The notes: generated by a model not told the origin, from the letters alone. 62,655 nt of DNA from Acidimicrobiia bacterium (GCA_029939995.1 JAOZRW010000009.1:698-63352), one strand, 5' to 3'; shown: positions 8,858-19,158, counted from the stretch's first letter. Program-made: numbers and translations.

Positions 8858-11188
8858 CTATGTGGCGAGAGCGACGAGGGCGGCGTTCACGATCTGGTCG
8901 GGGAGGAATCCCATCGCCCCGTACAGGTCCCGGATGGTGCCGGATTCGCCGAACCGGTCGACACCGATCGGGATGACACGCTGTCCGAAGATCGATCCCA
9001 GCCACGCCATCGAATGAGGCGACGCATCGTGGACGGTGACGATCGGCGCACGGCGTTCCTCCGGCCGGATGATCTCAGCGACGTGCCCGGGGTCGCCCGG
9101 GCGGCTGGCGGTTCGGGCGGCTTCGCTGAGGGATCGGCGCCACGCGTGAAAGAGCCGGTCCTGGCTCGTGACGTCGAGAACCGTTGCGCCGACGCCTTCC
9201 TCTTCGAGGATCTCCGCAGCAGCGAGCACCTCCGGCATGACGGGCCCGGCGGCCGCCAGGATCACCCGTTCGCCCGGGGCCGGTTCGCGGAGCCGGTATC
9301 CGCCGGCGATGACGCTCTGCCGCAGGGTTTCCTCACCCAGGCGCTCGACGGCCGAGGCGAACGGCGATTGATCGAGAGGCCTGGTGGACAGCCGGAGGTA
9401 CCGGCTCTTCCCGCCGGGGGCGCCCAGATCCCGGAGCGCGTCGGTGAGGAGCCAGTCGACGGCCCCTGCGTAGGCGGGCTCGACCGCAACGATGCCGGGG
9501 AGTTCGAGACCGACCGACGGCGTGATGGACGACTGGTGCGCTCCACCTTCGGGTGCGAGCGTCACACCCGACGGCGTCCCGGCCACGATGAACCTGCTGT
9601 CGTTGTACAGCGAGTAGATGAGCGCGTCGAGGCCACGCAACACGAACGGGTCGTAGACGGTCCCGATGGGCAGCAACATCTGGCCGTCGTGCTCGTGCGA
9701 GAGGCCGAGCTGGCCGAGGAGGAGGAAGAGGTTCATCTCGGAGATCCCGAGTTCGATGTGCCTTCCGTCCGGACCCGGATTCCACTTCAGGAGCCGGTCG
9801 GCGGCGGAGTAGTCGACGGTCTCCGTCGGAGAGAAGACCCCCTGTGCGTTGATCCAGCCGCCGAGGTTCGTCGAGACGGCGACGTCGGGTGACACCGTCA
9901 CCATGCGGGCGGCGAGCTCGGGATCGCGGCCGAGTTGAACGAGAACGCGTCCGAACGCCTCCTGTGATGACGTGACGGGCTTCTGGCGTGCGCCGCTCGA
10001 CTCGGGTGCGGGCACGAGCGGTCGCGGTGGCACCGGTTCGTTGTTGATGCCGGCTCCGACCGCTTCGCAGACCTTCCCGGCGGCGCTCTCCGGATCGAAC
10101 CGGTCCCATTCCGACTCCTCGGTGAGCCCGACGGATGTCCGAAGGTCGGCGATCTGGGCGCCCGAGAGGAGCGCCGAGTGGTTCATCGGGTCGCCGGCGA
10201 TCGGCAGGCCCCATCCCTTGATGGTGTAGGCGAAGATCACGCTCGGGCGATCCGTCACGGCATCGGCTCGCCGGTAGGCCCGAATCAGCTCCCCGAGGTC
10301 GTGGCCGCCGAGGTTGCGGATCAACGAGCCGAGGTCTGCGTCGGGCACGGACTCGAGGAACGCCCCCACGTCCGGGTCGGCCCCTTCGAGGAAGCGGGAG
10401 CGGAGCTCCGCACCCTCAACGGCGAAGAGGCTCTGATATCGCTCGTTCGGCATCTCGTCGATCTGTCTCCGGAGCGACTCACCGCCCTCTCGCGCGAACG
10501 CCGCCTGGAGCTCCGCCCCGTACTTGACCTCGATCACGTGCCAGCCGGCTTCGGCGAAGAAGCGAGTGAGCCGGCGTGTCTGGATGCCGGGTACGACACG
10601 GTCGAGGCTTTGACGGTTCAGGTCGATGACCAGCGTCACGTTTCCGAGATTCTGCAGGGCCGGATCGGCGATCGCCTCCCACACGTTGCCCTCGTCGAGT
10701 TCGGCGTCGCCGACCGTCGCGATGAACCGTGCGGGAGGGCGCGGTCCGTGGTGCGCGTCGACGTAGCGACGTGCCGCGGCGGCGAAAAGCGGCGCCACGG
10801 CTCCGAGACCGACCGACCCGGTCGAGAAGTCGAAGACATCCGGGTCCTTGGTGCGGGACGGATAGGACTGGAGCCCGCCGAACTCGCGGAGCCTCGTGAG
10901 ATAGGAGCGGTCCAGTTCTCCGGTGAGGTACTTGATGGCGTGGTAGACGGGCGAGGCGTGCGGCTTGATCGCGACCTTGTCCTCTCCGCCGATGTGGGCG
11001 AACCAGAGCGCCGTCATGATCGACACCATCGAGGCCGAGGATGCCTGGTGCCCCCCGACTTTGATCTCGGTTTCGCCACGGCTGTTGGCGGCGTCGATCA
11101 TCCGGACGGCGAGCCAGAGAACACGCTGCTCGATGGCTCGTAGCGTCGCGATGTCCGGAGATGTCGTCGGCGTGTCCGGGAAAGTCAT
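8858..11188 (-). CDS. Pyruvate dehydrogenase E1 / transketolase-like TPP-dependent enzyme
   Basis: TPP-binding segment GDAELDEGNVWEAIADPALQNLGNVTLVIDLNRQSLDRVVPG; AceE-like C-terminal half (EHDGQMLLPIGTVYDPFVLRGLDALIYSLYNDSRFIVAGTPSGVTLAPEGGAHQSS). Start at MTFPDTPTT (or ATG at 11206). Confidence 0.75.
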   Translation of the reverse strand: MTFPDTPTTSPDIATLRAIEQRVLWLAVRMIDAANSRGETEIKVGGHQASSASMVSIMTALWFAHIGGEDKVAIKPHASPVYHAIKYLTGELDRSYLTRLREFGGLQSYPSRTKDPDVFDFSTGSVGLGAVAPLFAAAARRYVDAHHGPRPPARFIATVGDAELDEGNVWEAIADPALQNLGNVTLVIDLNRQSLDRVVPGIQTRRLTRFFAEAGWHVIEVKYGAELQAAFAREGGESLRRQIDEMPNERYQSLFAVEGAELRSRFLEGADPDVGAFLESVPDADLGSLIRNLGGHDLGELIRAYRRADAVTDRPSVIFAYTIKGWGLPIAGDPMNHSALLSGAQIADLRTSVGLTEESEWDRFDPESAAGKVCEAVGAGINNEPVPPRPLVPAPESSGARQKPVTSSQEAFGRVLVQLGRDPELAARMVTVSPDVAVSTNLGGWINAQGVFSPTETVDYSAADRLLKWNPGPDGRHIELGISEMNLFLLLGQLGLSHEHDGQMLLPIGTVYDPFVLRGLDALIYSLYNDSRFIVAGTPSGVTLAPEGGAHQSSITPSVGLELPGIVAVEPAYAGAVDWLLTDALRDLGAPGGKSRYLRLSTRPLDQSPFASAVERLGEETLRQSVIAGGYRLREPAPGERVILAAAGPVMPEVLAAAEILEEEGVGATVLDVTSQDRLFHAWRRSLSEAARTASRPGDPGHVAEIIRPEERRAPIVTVHDASPHSMAWLGSIFGQRVIPIGVDRFGESGTIRDLYGAMGFLPDQIVNAALVALAT

Positions 11189-11299
11189 ATCGTCCTCGGA
11201 TGGCATGATGGTCGCCGCACGATACCGTCCGGTGGAGCGGCTCGAGCGGCATCGGAGCCCGGTCGGCGCGATACGATGACCCGAGCGAGCGTAGGAAGG

Positions 11300-11986
11300 A
11301 TGCCGATGCACATACCGGATGGTGTCATCGGCCCCGGGGTGAGCGCTGCGGCGGGTGCGGCAGCGGCCGGCGGCTTCGGTGTGGCCGTCTCGCGTGCTCG
11401 GCGGTACCTCACCGATCGCCTCGTTCCCATGGCCGCGCTGGTGACGGCGTTCGTGTTCGCCGCCCAGATGATCAACTTCCCCGTCTTGCCGGGCATGTCC
11501 GGACATCTCCTCGGAGGCGTCCTCGCGTCCGTTCTCGTCGGCCCGTGGGTCGGTTTCCTCGTCGTCTCGATCGTTCTCATCATCCAGGCGCTGCTGTTCG
11601 CAGACGGCGGGCTGACCGCTCTCGGGCTCAACATCATCAACATGGCGCTGATCGGCGCCGTCGGTGGCTACGCCGTGTACCGGGTCGCCTTCCGCGTCGC
11701 CGGGCTTCGCGTCGAGCGAGTAGCCGTCACGGCGGCTATCGCAGCGTTCGTCTCCGTGCCGATGGCCGCCATGGGCTTCGTCGTCGAATTCGCTCTCGGA
11801 GGAACGATCGAGAGCCTGTCCGTCGGCGCCATCCTGATCGCGATGGTCACGACGCACGCGCTGATCGGAATCGGTGAGGGAGTCATCACGTTCTTCGTCA
11901 TCGGGGCCGTGGTGAAGGCGAGACCGGATCTCGTCTACGGTGCGCCGACGTTCGCGGGAACCCGCACCGAGGAGCTGGCATCATGA
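11300..11986 (+). CDS. cbiM: Energy-coupling factor ABC transporter permease CbiM (Co/Ni)
   Basis: MHIPDGVIGP start (typical CbiM/NikM N-terminus), multi-TM, GMSGHLLGGVLA motif; start at 11300 (MPMHIPDG) or 11306. Confidence 0.9.
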   Translation: MPMHIPDGVIGPGVSAAAGAAAAGGFGVAVSRARRYLTDRLVPMAALVTAFVFAAQMINFPVLPGMSGHLLGGVLASVLVGPWVGFLVVSIVLIIQALLFADGGLTALGLNIINMALIGAVGGYAVYRVAFRVAGLRVERVAVTAAIAAFVSVPMAAMGFVVEFALGGTIESLSVGAILIAMVTTHALIGIGEGVITFFVIGAVVKARPDLVYGAPTFAGTRTEELAS

Positions 11987-12303
11987 CGAGGAGAGGCCTC
12001 GTGTGGTTCGTCGGAGCGTTGCTCGTCACGGTGCTCATCGCCGTCGTGGGGTCCCGGTATGCGTCGAGCGAACCCGACGGTCTCGAGTACGTCGCCGAAC
12101 GGGAGGGGTTCGCCGATCAAGCGCAGGATCACGCCCTCGCGCAAACCCCGCTGGCCGATTACGGAGACAACCTGGGGACGGACCGCGCGCTCTCGACCGG
12201 GATCGCCGGACTGATCGGCGTCATCGTTGCGATCGCCCTCGGGTTCGGGCTGTTCTGGCTGATCCGGGCGCCGGGGGGCGGGTCGCCTGATTCGACACCA
12301 TGA
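11983..12303 (+). CDS. PDGLE domain protein (CbiN-like small subunit of the Co/Ni ECF transporter)
   Basis: Contains SSEPDGLEYVAEREGF; two TM segments; located between cbiM and cbiQ with 4-bp overlaps. Confidence 0.85.
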   Translation: MTRRGLVWFVGALLVTVLIAVVGSRYASSEPDGLEYVAEREGFADQAQDHALAQTPLADYGDNLGTDRALSTGIAGLIGVIVAIALGFGLFWLIRAPGGGSPDSTP

Positions 12304-13064
12304 GCGGAAGCCACACGCACGCCCTCTACCGGCACGGCCATTCCCCGCTCCACGGTGTGGCTCCGCAAGTGAAGATCGTCGGCGCGTTCGGGTTCGTCAT
12401 CGCCGTCGTGCTGACGCCGCGCACCGCCTTCTGGGCGTTCGCCGTCTACGGCGTCGTCGCTCTGGGTCTCGTGGCGTTGGCCCACATTCCCCCCGCGTAC
12501 GTCGCTCGCAGGGCCGTCGTGCTCGCACCGTTCCTGCTGGTGGCGCTGCTGTTCCCACTCGTCGGCTCCGGTGAACGGATCGACGTGCTCGGAGTGTCGT
12601 TGTCGGTCGACGGCCTCCGGGATCTGTGGAACGTGGCGGCGAAAGCAGGCCTCGGGTTCACGATCGCCGTCGTCCTGGCTTCGACGACGGAGATCACGGA
12701 CCTCCTGCGGGGGCTCGAAGCGCTCCACATGCCGCGCATCGTCACCGCGATCATCGGATTCGCCGTTCGCTACATCGACATCGTGGCGGCGGACTTCACA
12801 CGGATGCGGATCGCTCTGGCTTCGAGGGGCTATCACGCCCGATCCGTTCGCGCGTGGGCCATGTACGCCAGAACCATCGGGACGATGTTCATGCGCACGT
12901 ACGAACGGGGGGAACGCGTGTACCTGGCGATGCTCTCACGCGTCTACACCGGAACGATGCCCGCTCTCACCGGCGTTCCCGTGTCCGGGACGCAATGGGC
13001 TGCGGCGGTCGCACTCGTGGGATCGGCGATGGCCGTGATGGCCGTTTCGAGGACCATCGCATGA
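12300..13064 (+). CDS. cbiQ: ECF transporter transmembrane protein CbiQ
   Basis: CbiQ/EcfT family: VAPQVKIVGAF..., AMYARTIGTMFMRTYERGERVYLAMLSRVYTG. Confidence 0.88.
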   Translation: MSGSHTHALYRHGHSPLHGVAPQVKIVGAFGFVIAVVLTPRTAFWAFAVYGVVALGLVALAHIPPAYVARRAVVLAPFLLVALLFPLVGSGERIDVLGVSLSVDGLRDLWNVAAKAGLGFTIAVVLASTTEITDLLRGLEALHMPRIVTAIIGFAVRYIDIVAADFTRMRIALASRGYHARSVRAWAMYARTIGTMFMRTYERGERVYLAMLSRVYTGTMPALTGVPVSGTQWAAAVALVGSAMAVMAVSRTIA

Positions 13065-13810
13065 GTACGCCCGTCATCGACATCCAGGGTCTCGGATTCC
13101 GGTACCCGGACGGGACGACCGCTCTCGTCGACGTCGACATGCACATCCATCGCGGCGAGCGCGTTGCGCTCCTCGGACCGAACGGTGCAGGGAAGACGAC
13201 GCTGATCCTCCACATGAACGGCATCCACCTGCCGCAGAGCGGAACCGTGACCGTGTCCGGCCTCCCGGTCGCCCCGGACAGCCTCCTCGACATTCGACGC
13301 AGGGTCGGCATCGTGTTCCAGGATCCGGACGACCAGCTGTTCATGCCGACGGTGCGGGAGGATGTTGCCTTCGGTCCCGCCAACCTGGGGCTCGAAGGAC
13401 GGGATCTCGACGAGCGAGTCGACCGGGCGCTCGCCATGGTGGAAGTCGCGGACCTGGCGGACCGTCCCCCGAACCACCTGTCCTTCGGACAGAAGCGAAG
13501 GGTTGCGATCGCCGGCGTCATGGCGATGCGACCGGAGATCCTGATCCTCGACGAACCGACCTCGAACCTCGACCCGGCCAGCCGTGTCGATCTGACGGAG
13601 ATCCTGAACGAACTCGCCGTGACACAGATGATCGTCACCCACGACCTTCTGTACGCGCTCGAAACCTGCGATCGCTCGATCATCCTCGAAGCGGGGCGGA
13701 TCGTCGCAGACGGGCCGACGTGGGACATCCTCGGCGACGAGGAACTGCTCGCGGCTCACCGGCTCGGCCTCCCGGGGGGTCTCAAGGTCGAGAACCTGAA
13801 GCGCCGCTGA
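13061..13810 (+). CDS. cbiO: ECF transporter ATP-binding protein CbiO
   Basis: Walker A GPNGAGKTTL, signature LSFGQKRRVAIAGVMA, Walker B ILILDEPTSNLD; ATG at 13061 overlaps the cbiQ stop. Confidence 0.92.
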   Translation: MSTPVIDIQGLGFRYPDGTTALVDVDMHIHRGERVALLGPNGAGKTTLILHMNGIHLPQSGTVTVSGLPVAPDSLLDIRRRVGIVFQDPDDQLFMPTVREDVAFGPANLGLEGRDLDERVDRALAMVEVADLADRPPNHLSFGQKRRVAIAGVMAMRPEILILDEPTSNLDPASRVDLTEILNELAVTQMIVTHDLLYALETCDRSIILEAGRIVADGPTWDILGDEELLAAHRLGLPGGLKVENLKRR

Positions 13811-13848
13811 CCGCGATCACGATCGGCGCCGTCGCCTACGCTGGCACC

Positions 13849-14835
13849 ATGGATGGATACCTCTGGGAGCTCTCGATCCCGCTCCGGCGACCGTTCGCGT
13901 CCGCCGCTGCGGCGATCACGGAACGTCGTGTCGTCATCGTGACCGTGACGGACGGGTCCGTCTCGGGGTGGGGAGAGGCGGCACCGTATCCCGGGGTCAC
14001 ACCGGACACGGTCGACGATGCCCGGCGGACGCTCGTTCGGGGGAGCGTGTTGTCGCCGACGGCGGCTGCGGCCATCGATGAGGCCACGGCCGATCTGGAA
14101 GCACGGCGAGCCGGGCTGTCGCTCGCCGCATCCATCGGAGCTTCGCCATCGCGCATCGTGCCGACGTCTATCGCGGTCGGTCTCGACGAGGACCCGGCCG
14201 AGCGGCTCGAATCCACCGGGGCGTCGGCGGTGAAGCTCAAGATCAGGCCCGGTGACGACTTCAGTCGAGTCGCGGCGCTGCGGGAGACTCATCCGGATGT
14301 CGCCGTCGGCGTCGACGCCAACGGCTCGTACGACTGGGAAACGCGGGAGCCGCTGCTCGGATTGGACCGGCTCGGGGTCGCCTACATTGAGCAACCGTTC
14401 CCGAGAGACGACCTCGAAGCGCACGCCCGGCTCCGGGACGAAATCGTCGCGCCCGTGGCGCTCGACGAGCCGATCGATTCGGTCAACGCGGCGATACGGG
14501 TCATCGAAGCGGGGGCGTGCGACATGATCGTGGTGAAACCCGCACGGATCGGCATCGGCGCCGCCCGGACCGTTCACGACCTCGCCCTGGCGGCCGGGCA
14601 GAGGATCAAAGCGTCCGGCCTGGTCGAGACCGACATCGGACGGGCCTTCACCCGCGCGGTCGCTTCGCTGCCCGGGGCGCACCACTCGGACGTCGCCGAG
14701 GCATCGTGGTATCTGGCCGGGGGCGTTGGACGGAGCAGATCGCGTGAGGTCGGAATCGGGTTCGATCCGGATCCCGAAGTGTTCGCTCCCTACGTCGTGG
14801 CGGAGTCGCCCCTCGGCTCGAGGATCTGGGACTGA
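13849..14835 (+). CDS. menC: Enolase-superfamily protein, probable o-succinylbenzoate synthase
   Basis: AVKLKIRPGDD, VDANGSYDW, YIEQPF, ALDEPID, MIVVKPARIGIG and KASGLVETDIGRA are the catalytic blocks of OSBS / mandelate-racemase-like enolases. Confidence 0.7.
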   Translation: MDGYLWELSIPLRRPFASAAAAITERRVVIVTVTDGSVSGWGEAAPYPGVTPDTVDDARRTLVRGSVLSPTAAAAIDEATADLEARRAGLSLAASIGASPSRIVPTSIAVGLDEDPAERLESTGASAVKLKIRPGDDFSRVAALRETHPDVAVGVDANGSYDWETREPLLGLDRLGVAYIEQPFPRDDLEAHARLRDEIVAPVALDEPIDSVNAAIRVIEAGACDMIVVKPARIGIGAARTVHDLALAAGQRIKASGLVETDIGRAFTRAVASLPGAHHSDVAEASWYLAGGVGRSRSREVGIGFDPDPEVFAPYVVAESPLGSRIWD

Positions 14836-15605
14836 CCGACCCGACCGGCCGGGCCGGACTCGTCGAAGAGCTCCGAGTCGGCGAACCCGATGCCGGTGCG
14901 ATGTTGATGAGCGACGGAGCGCATCCCGAGCCATTCGCCCTCCGGACAGCGGTGAAGCGAGAGGTTCAGATCGGGATTCACGTACAGCCACTCCCGGCCG
15001 TCGAGTGCCATCGAGTTCCCGTTCGCGACGTCGGACAGCGTGGCCGTCCTGGCGAACGGAGTCGTGGTCTCCCCTTCGACGAGCGGGACGGTGAGTCGCA
15101 CCCAGGACAGGCCCGCGCCGGGTGTGAGAAAGGAATCGTTGATCGTGCGGATCTCGATCGCATGACTGTGGAATCGCTCGTGCTCGGTTCGTGTGAAGCC
15201 GAAGCGCCCGAGCGTGACCGGCTCGGCCTCGGCCGGCCCCGGAGGTGGGCTCCAGGCGGGGTTGACGGACGGGATCGCCACGTCCGTCTTCCGGATCTTG
15301 AGTCCCGAGGCACGGGCAACGGTCCGGCCGGCGGCGACGAGTTCGGCGTCGACGACCTGGATCCGACGTCCTTCTCGCACGACATTCGTGCGAACGTCGA
15401 GCGGCATGCCGACGGGGACTTCCCGGAAGAGATCGACGGTGAGCCGAACGACCTGCATCGGGATGACGCTCGGCACCATCTCGACCGCACGGCCGAGGAG
15501 GCCGACGGGCGGGCCGCCGTGTTGAGCTTCGTCGGACCAGAAGCTCCTCGTGAGGCCCGTTGGACGGAAGGAATCTCCCTCCTTGATGAAGAGTGCATCG
15601 GACAT
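14790..15605 (-). CDS. Acyl-CoA thioesterase family protein (double hotdog, TesB-like)
   Basis: DEAQHGGPPVGLLGRAVE and LDGREWLYVNPDLNLSLHRCPEGEWLGMRS; 272-codon ORF from MSDALFIKEG. Confidence 0.7.
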   Translation of the reverse strand: MSDALFIKEGDSFRPTGLTRSFWSDEAQHGGPPVGLLGRAVEMVPSVIPMQVVRLTVDLFREVPVGMPLDVRTNVVREGRRIQVVDAELVAAGRTVARASGLKIRKTDVAIPSVNPAWSPPPGPAEAEPVTLGRFGFTRTEHERFHSHAIEIRTINDSFLTPGAGLSWVRLTVPLVEGETTTPFARTATLSDVANGNSMALDGREWLYVNPDLNLSLHRCPEGEWLGMRSVAHQHRTGIGFADSELFDESGPAGRVGQSQILEPRGDSATT

Positions 15606-15690
15606 GGACGGGACGGTAGTAGGCCGGGACCGGGCCGTCACCGTCGGAGAACTCACACTCATGTAATTCGCACTGGTATGCTTTTTCACC

Positions 15691-18600
15691 GTGCTCCTGA
15701 AGAAGCTCACGCTCGTCGGCTTCAAGTCGTTCGCCGACCGGACCCGGCTCGAATTCGACGCCGGGGTGAACGTCGTGGTCGGGCCGAACGGCTCGGGAAA
15801 GTCCAACATCCTCGACGCCATCGCATGGGTGATGGGGACGCAGGCGACGAGCGCGTTGCGTACCGAGAAGATGGAGGACGTCGTATTCGCAGGAACGGCC
15901 ACGCGACCCGCCGTGTCCCGCGCCGAAGTGTCCCTCACATTCGACAACAGCGACGGATTCCTTCCACTCGATCTCGCCGAGATCACGATCACACGCCGGC
16001 TGTACCGGGACGGCACTTCCGAGTACGAGATGAACCGGACGGCCTGTCGTCTGCTCGACATCCAGGAACTGCTCTCCGACGGGGGCGTCGGCCGGAGCCA
16101 GCACGTTCTCGTCTCTCAGGGTCAGATCGGCGCCGTGCTCACGGCACGCCCGGACGAGCACCGATCGGTCATCGAAGAGGCCGCCGGGATCACGAAACAT
16201 CGTGGACGTCGCGATCGGGCGATCCGCCGCCTCGACGCCACCGAGCAGGACGTCGATCGGTTGAACGACATCCTCTCCGAGAAGCGGCGCGCGCTCCGGC
16301 CTCTCAAGCGACAGGCCAACGCCGCGGCCAGACACGGCTCGGTGAAGGCCGAAGCGAAAGCGCTGCGGCTGTGGCTCGGCGGCGAAGCCGTACGAGCGCT
16401 TCGTGAGCGCGAAGCGAACGCAACCGCCGAGAAGATTGCTCTCACACGATCCCTGACGGCCGACGAGACCGCCCTCCGTCTGACTCACACCGAGCTCGTA
16501 GAGCTCCGTGCCTCGGCCGGCGAAGCCGGAGCGGCCCTCGAACGGGACACCGCCGCCGCGGCGAGACTCGAGACGGTGGTTGAGCGGCTCCGACGATACG
16601 GGCTCGTCGCACGGGAACGGAGGGTCGCCATCGAGGGACGCATCGAAGGAGCCGGTGAGCGGCGCAACGACCTCCTGATCGAGGAGCGGGAGCTCGTCGG
16701 GGGCATCGAGGATGCCGAAGACGCGGAATACCGACTCGCGGCCGAGGCCGAACGCCGGACCACCGCCCTCCAGGCGCTCGAGGAAGAGGAGCGTGCTCTC
16801 GCCGAGCAGGTCCAGCTCCCCGCCGAAGGCCTCGTGGCCAACCTGCGGGGCGACCTTCGCGCACTCGAGAACGCTTCGCAACGCGACCGCCGTGAGCTCG
16901 AAGCGATCACGTCACGCCGCAGCGTGGTCGCCGAACGCCTGGAACGCGAGGCGGTCGAGAGCGTCGAGCTGAATCGGTCCATACAACAGGCCGACGCGGC
17001 CGTCACCGCTTCGCAACGAACCTACGAAGAAGCGCGAGCTCACCGCGTCGCCGCCGAGGAACTGTGGGAACGTGTCGACCGCGAGCACACCGATGTGCTC
17101 CTCGCCGTGGCGGCGGCCGAAGCGCGTGTCGAGGCTCACGAAGCAGCGATCGCCGGAATCGGCGATCCGGAGGCCCGTTCGACGGCTCAGGACCACGGCG
17201 GCGTCGTCGGAGTCGTGGCCGCGGCCCTCGACGCACCGGCCGACGTCGCGATCGCCGTGGACCGGGCGCTCGGTGCATGGGCCGACGCGTTCCTCACCAC
17301 CGATCGCGACGCCATCCACGATGTCGCCGCGCTGCTGAAGTCCGACGGCCTCGGGGGAGTCTCGCTCGTCAATCCGGCTACGAGCGGCGACGCACCTGCC
17401 AGAGCGGCCGCTTCGGAACTCGGATTGGAAGCGCTCGTCGATCTCCTGGGCCCGGACGCCGATCGTACGGTGGCCGAGTCGCTGCTCGGTGACGTCGTTT
17501 ACGCCGAAGGGTGGGAAGCGGCGTGGCGGGTCGTTCAACGCTACCCGGATCTCCGCGCCGTGACGCCCGAGGGAGATGTGATCGCCGCCTCCGGGATGCA
17601 CGTCGCTCAGCCGGACGGAACCGGGTTCGCCGCACTCGAAGCGGCCCGGGTCCAACTCGAGGTTGCGGAGCGGGAACGGTCGCGGACGGCGAGCCGCCGG
17701 ACGATGGTGGAACGGGATCTCGCAGCGGCACGACGCGTGGAGCGGACCGCTCTCGACGATCTCGAAGCGCTCGAAGCCAGAATCGCCGGCCATACGGAAG
17801 CGCTCGACCTGATCGGCCGGGCGATCGCCGAAGGAGAGGCCGAACGGGAGCGTCTCGACGCCCGTGCAGCGGCGATCGGCGAAGCCGAAGCCGCCCGGGA
17901 GGAGCGGATCGCCGAACTCCGGGGCCGCGTCGCGGACCTCGAAGGTGAAGAGGCGGCCCGCCAGGCAGCATGGGAAGCCCTGAATCGCCGACGGGAGGAA
18001 GTCGCAGCGAAGACGGACGAAGCGCGACGGCTCCGTGAGGAGTCGGCGGCCGAGCTCGCGGGAGTGGTCGAGCGCAAGGCGATGTTGCGGCGGCGGCTCG
18101 AACGGGTTCGCTCGGATCTGGGTCAGCTCGCACTCCTCCCGGAGGACGATCCACGGATCGATCGGCTCGCCGAGATCGAGACGCGTTCCGGCCGGGTCAT
18201 GGCGGTGGCTCAACGACACATCTCCGAACTGCGCGAACGCCAGCGTGCCTTGCGCACCGAGGTCGGGGACGTCGCAGGCGCCCTCGAGAGCGCCGAGCAG
18301 CGTAGGGACGAGCTCGAGCGCAAGGTCTCGTTCGCCAAGGAGCGCCTCTCCGAGCTCGCGATCGAGTTGGCGGAGACCCGCGTCAGGAGCGAATCGACGG
18401 CGGAAGCCCTCCGCCGTGACGCCGACGCCACCGTGGAAGAAGCGCTGGCCGCACCCCGGCCGGAGCTCGAAGTGGACGTGGATCCGAACGAACGACTCGC
18501 AAGCCTCGAAGCCGACCTTCGTCGGATGGGGCCCATCAACCCGCTCGCCGCCGCCGAGTACGACGAACTCGCAGGAGAGGTCGCGCTTCTCGAGGAGCAG

Positions 18601-19131
18601 ATCGCCGATCTCGACGAGTCGAGAAGCGAACTCCGCAAGGTCATCTCCGCCCTCGATGAAGAGATGGCGGCGCTGTTCATGGAGGCGTTCGCCGAGATCT
18701 CGGAGCTGTATCAGGAGAACTTCACTCAGGTGTTCCCCGGCGGCCGGGGTCGTCTGCGTCTCGTCGATCCCGATCACCCGCTCGAGTCGGGCGTGGAAGT
18801 GGAAGCACAGCCGCACGGCAAGAAGGTCGGCCGGCTCGCGCTCCTGTCGGGTGGTGAACGCAGTCTGGCGGCGCTCGCCTTCCTGTTCGCCGTGTTCCGC
18901 GCCCGCCCGAGCCCCTTCTACGTCCTGGACGAGGTCGAGGCGGCGCTCGACGACGCGAACCTGCATCGCTTCCTGCGTCTCGTGGACACGCTGCGGGCAT
19001 CGGCCCAGCTCGTGATCATCACGCATCAGCAACAGACGATGGAAGCTGCCGATATGCTGTACGGCGTCACGATGGAACCGGGCGAGTCGTCGAAGGTGCT
19101 CGCACGCCGCATGGCAAAGGTCGACGCCTAG
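15691..19131 (+). CDS. smc: Chromosome segregation protein SMC
   Basis: Walker A GPNGSGKSNILDAIAWVMG, long coiled coils, central hinge, LLSGGERSLAALAFLFA, Walker B FYVLDEVEAALDDAN. Confidence 0.97.
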   Translation: MLLKKLTLVGFKSFADRTRLEFDAGVNVVVGPNGSGKSNILDAIAWVMGTQATSALRTEKMEDVVFAGTATRPAVSRAEVSLTFDNSDGFLPLDLAEITITRRLYRDGTSEYEMNRTACRLLDIQELLSDGGVGRSQHVLVSQGQIGAVLTARPDEHRSVIEEAAGITKHRGRRDRAIRRLDATEQDVDRLNDILSEKRRALRPLKRQANAAARHGSVKAEAKALRLWLGGEAVRALREREANATAEKIALTRSLTADETALRLTHTELVELRASAGEAGAALERDTAAAARLETVVERLRRYGLVARERRVAIEGRIEGAGERRNDLLIEERELVGGIEDAEDAEYRLAAEAERRTTALQALEEEERALAEQVQLPAEGLVANLRGDLRALENASQRDRRELEAITSRRSVVAERLEREAVESVELNRSIQQADAAVTASQRTYEEARAHRVAAEELWERVDREHTDVLLAVAAAEARVEAHEAAIAGIGDPEARSTAQDHGGVVGVVAAALDAPADVAIAVDRALGAWADAFLTTDRDAIHDVAALLKSDGLGGVSLVNPATSGDAPARAAASELGLEALVDLLGPDADRTVAESLLGDVVYAEGWEAAWRVVQRYPDLRAVTPEGDVIAASGMHVAQPDGTGFAALEAARVQLEVAERERSRTASRRTMVERDLAAARRVERTALDDLEALEARIAGHTEALDLIGRAIAEGEAERERLDARAAAIGEAEAAREERIAELRGRVADLEGEEAARQAAWEALNRRREEVAAKTDEARRLREESAAELAGVVERKAMLRRRLERVRSDLGQLALLPEDDPRIDRLAEIETRSGRVMAVAQRHISELRERQRALRTEVGDVAGALESAEQRRDELERKVSFAKERLSELAIELAETRVRSESTAEALRRDADATVEEALAAPRPELEVDVDPNERLASLEADLRRMGPINPLAAAEYDELAGEVALLEEQIADLDESRSELRKVISALDEEMAALFMEAFAEISELYQENFTQVFPGGRGRLRLVDPDHPLESGVEVEAQPHGKKVGRLALLSGGERSLAALAFLFAVFRARPSPFYVLDEVEAALDDANLHRFLRLVDTLRASAQLVIITHQQQTMEAADMLYGVTMEPGESSKVLARRMAKVDA

Positions 19132-19158
19132 TCCGGTTCCCGGGCACAAGGAGATCCG

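Noticed and set aside
11189-11300. Cobalamin or Ni/Co riboswitch upstream of cbiM
   Set aside because: Leader too short and no conserved B12-box-like sequence recognised.
11189-11857. N-terminal extension of the 999-aa ORF upstream of the E1-like gene
   Set aside because: The extension lies antisense to cbiM and is low-complexity; the real start is near 11188-11206 where a purine-rich RBS precedes MTFP.
13756-16881. 1041-aa minus-strand ORF antisense to menC/smc
   Set aside because: Arg/Gly/His-rich translation without domains, antisense to well-supported genes; a high-GC shadow ORF.
16912-19149. 745-aa minus-strand ORF antisense to smc
   Set aside because: Shadow ORF; no recognisable motif, smc is unambiguous.
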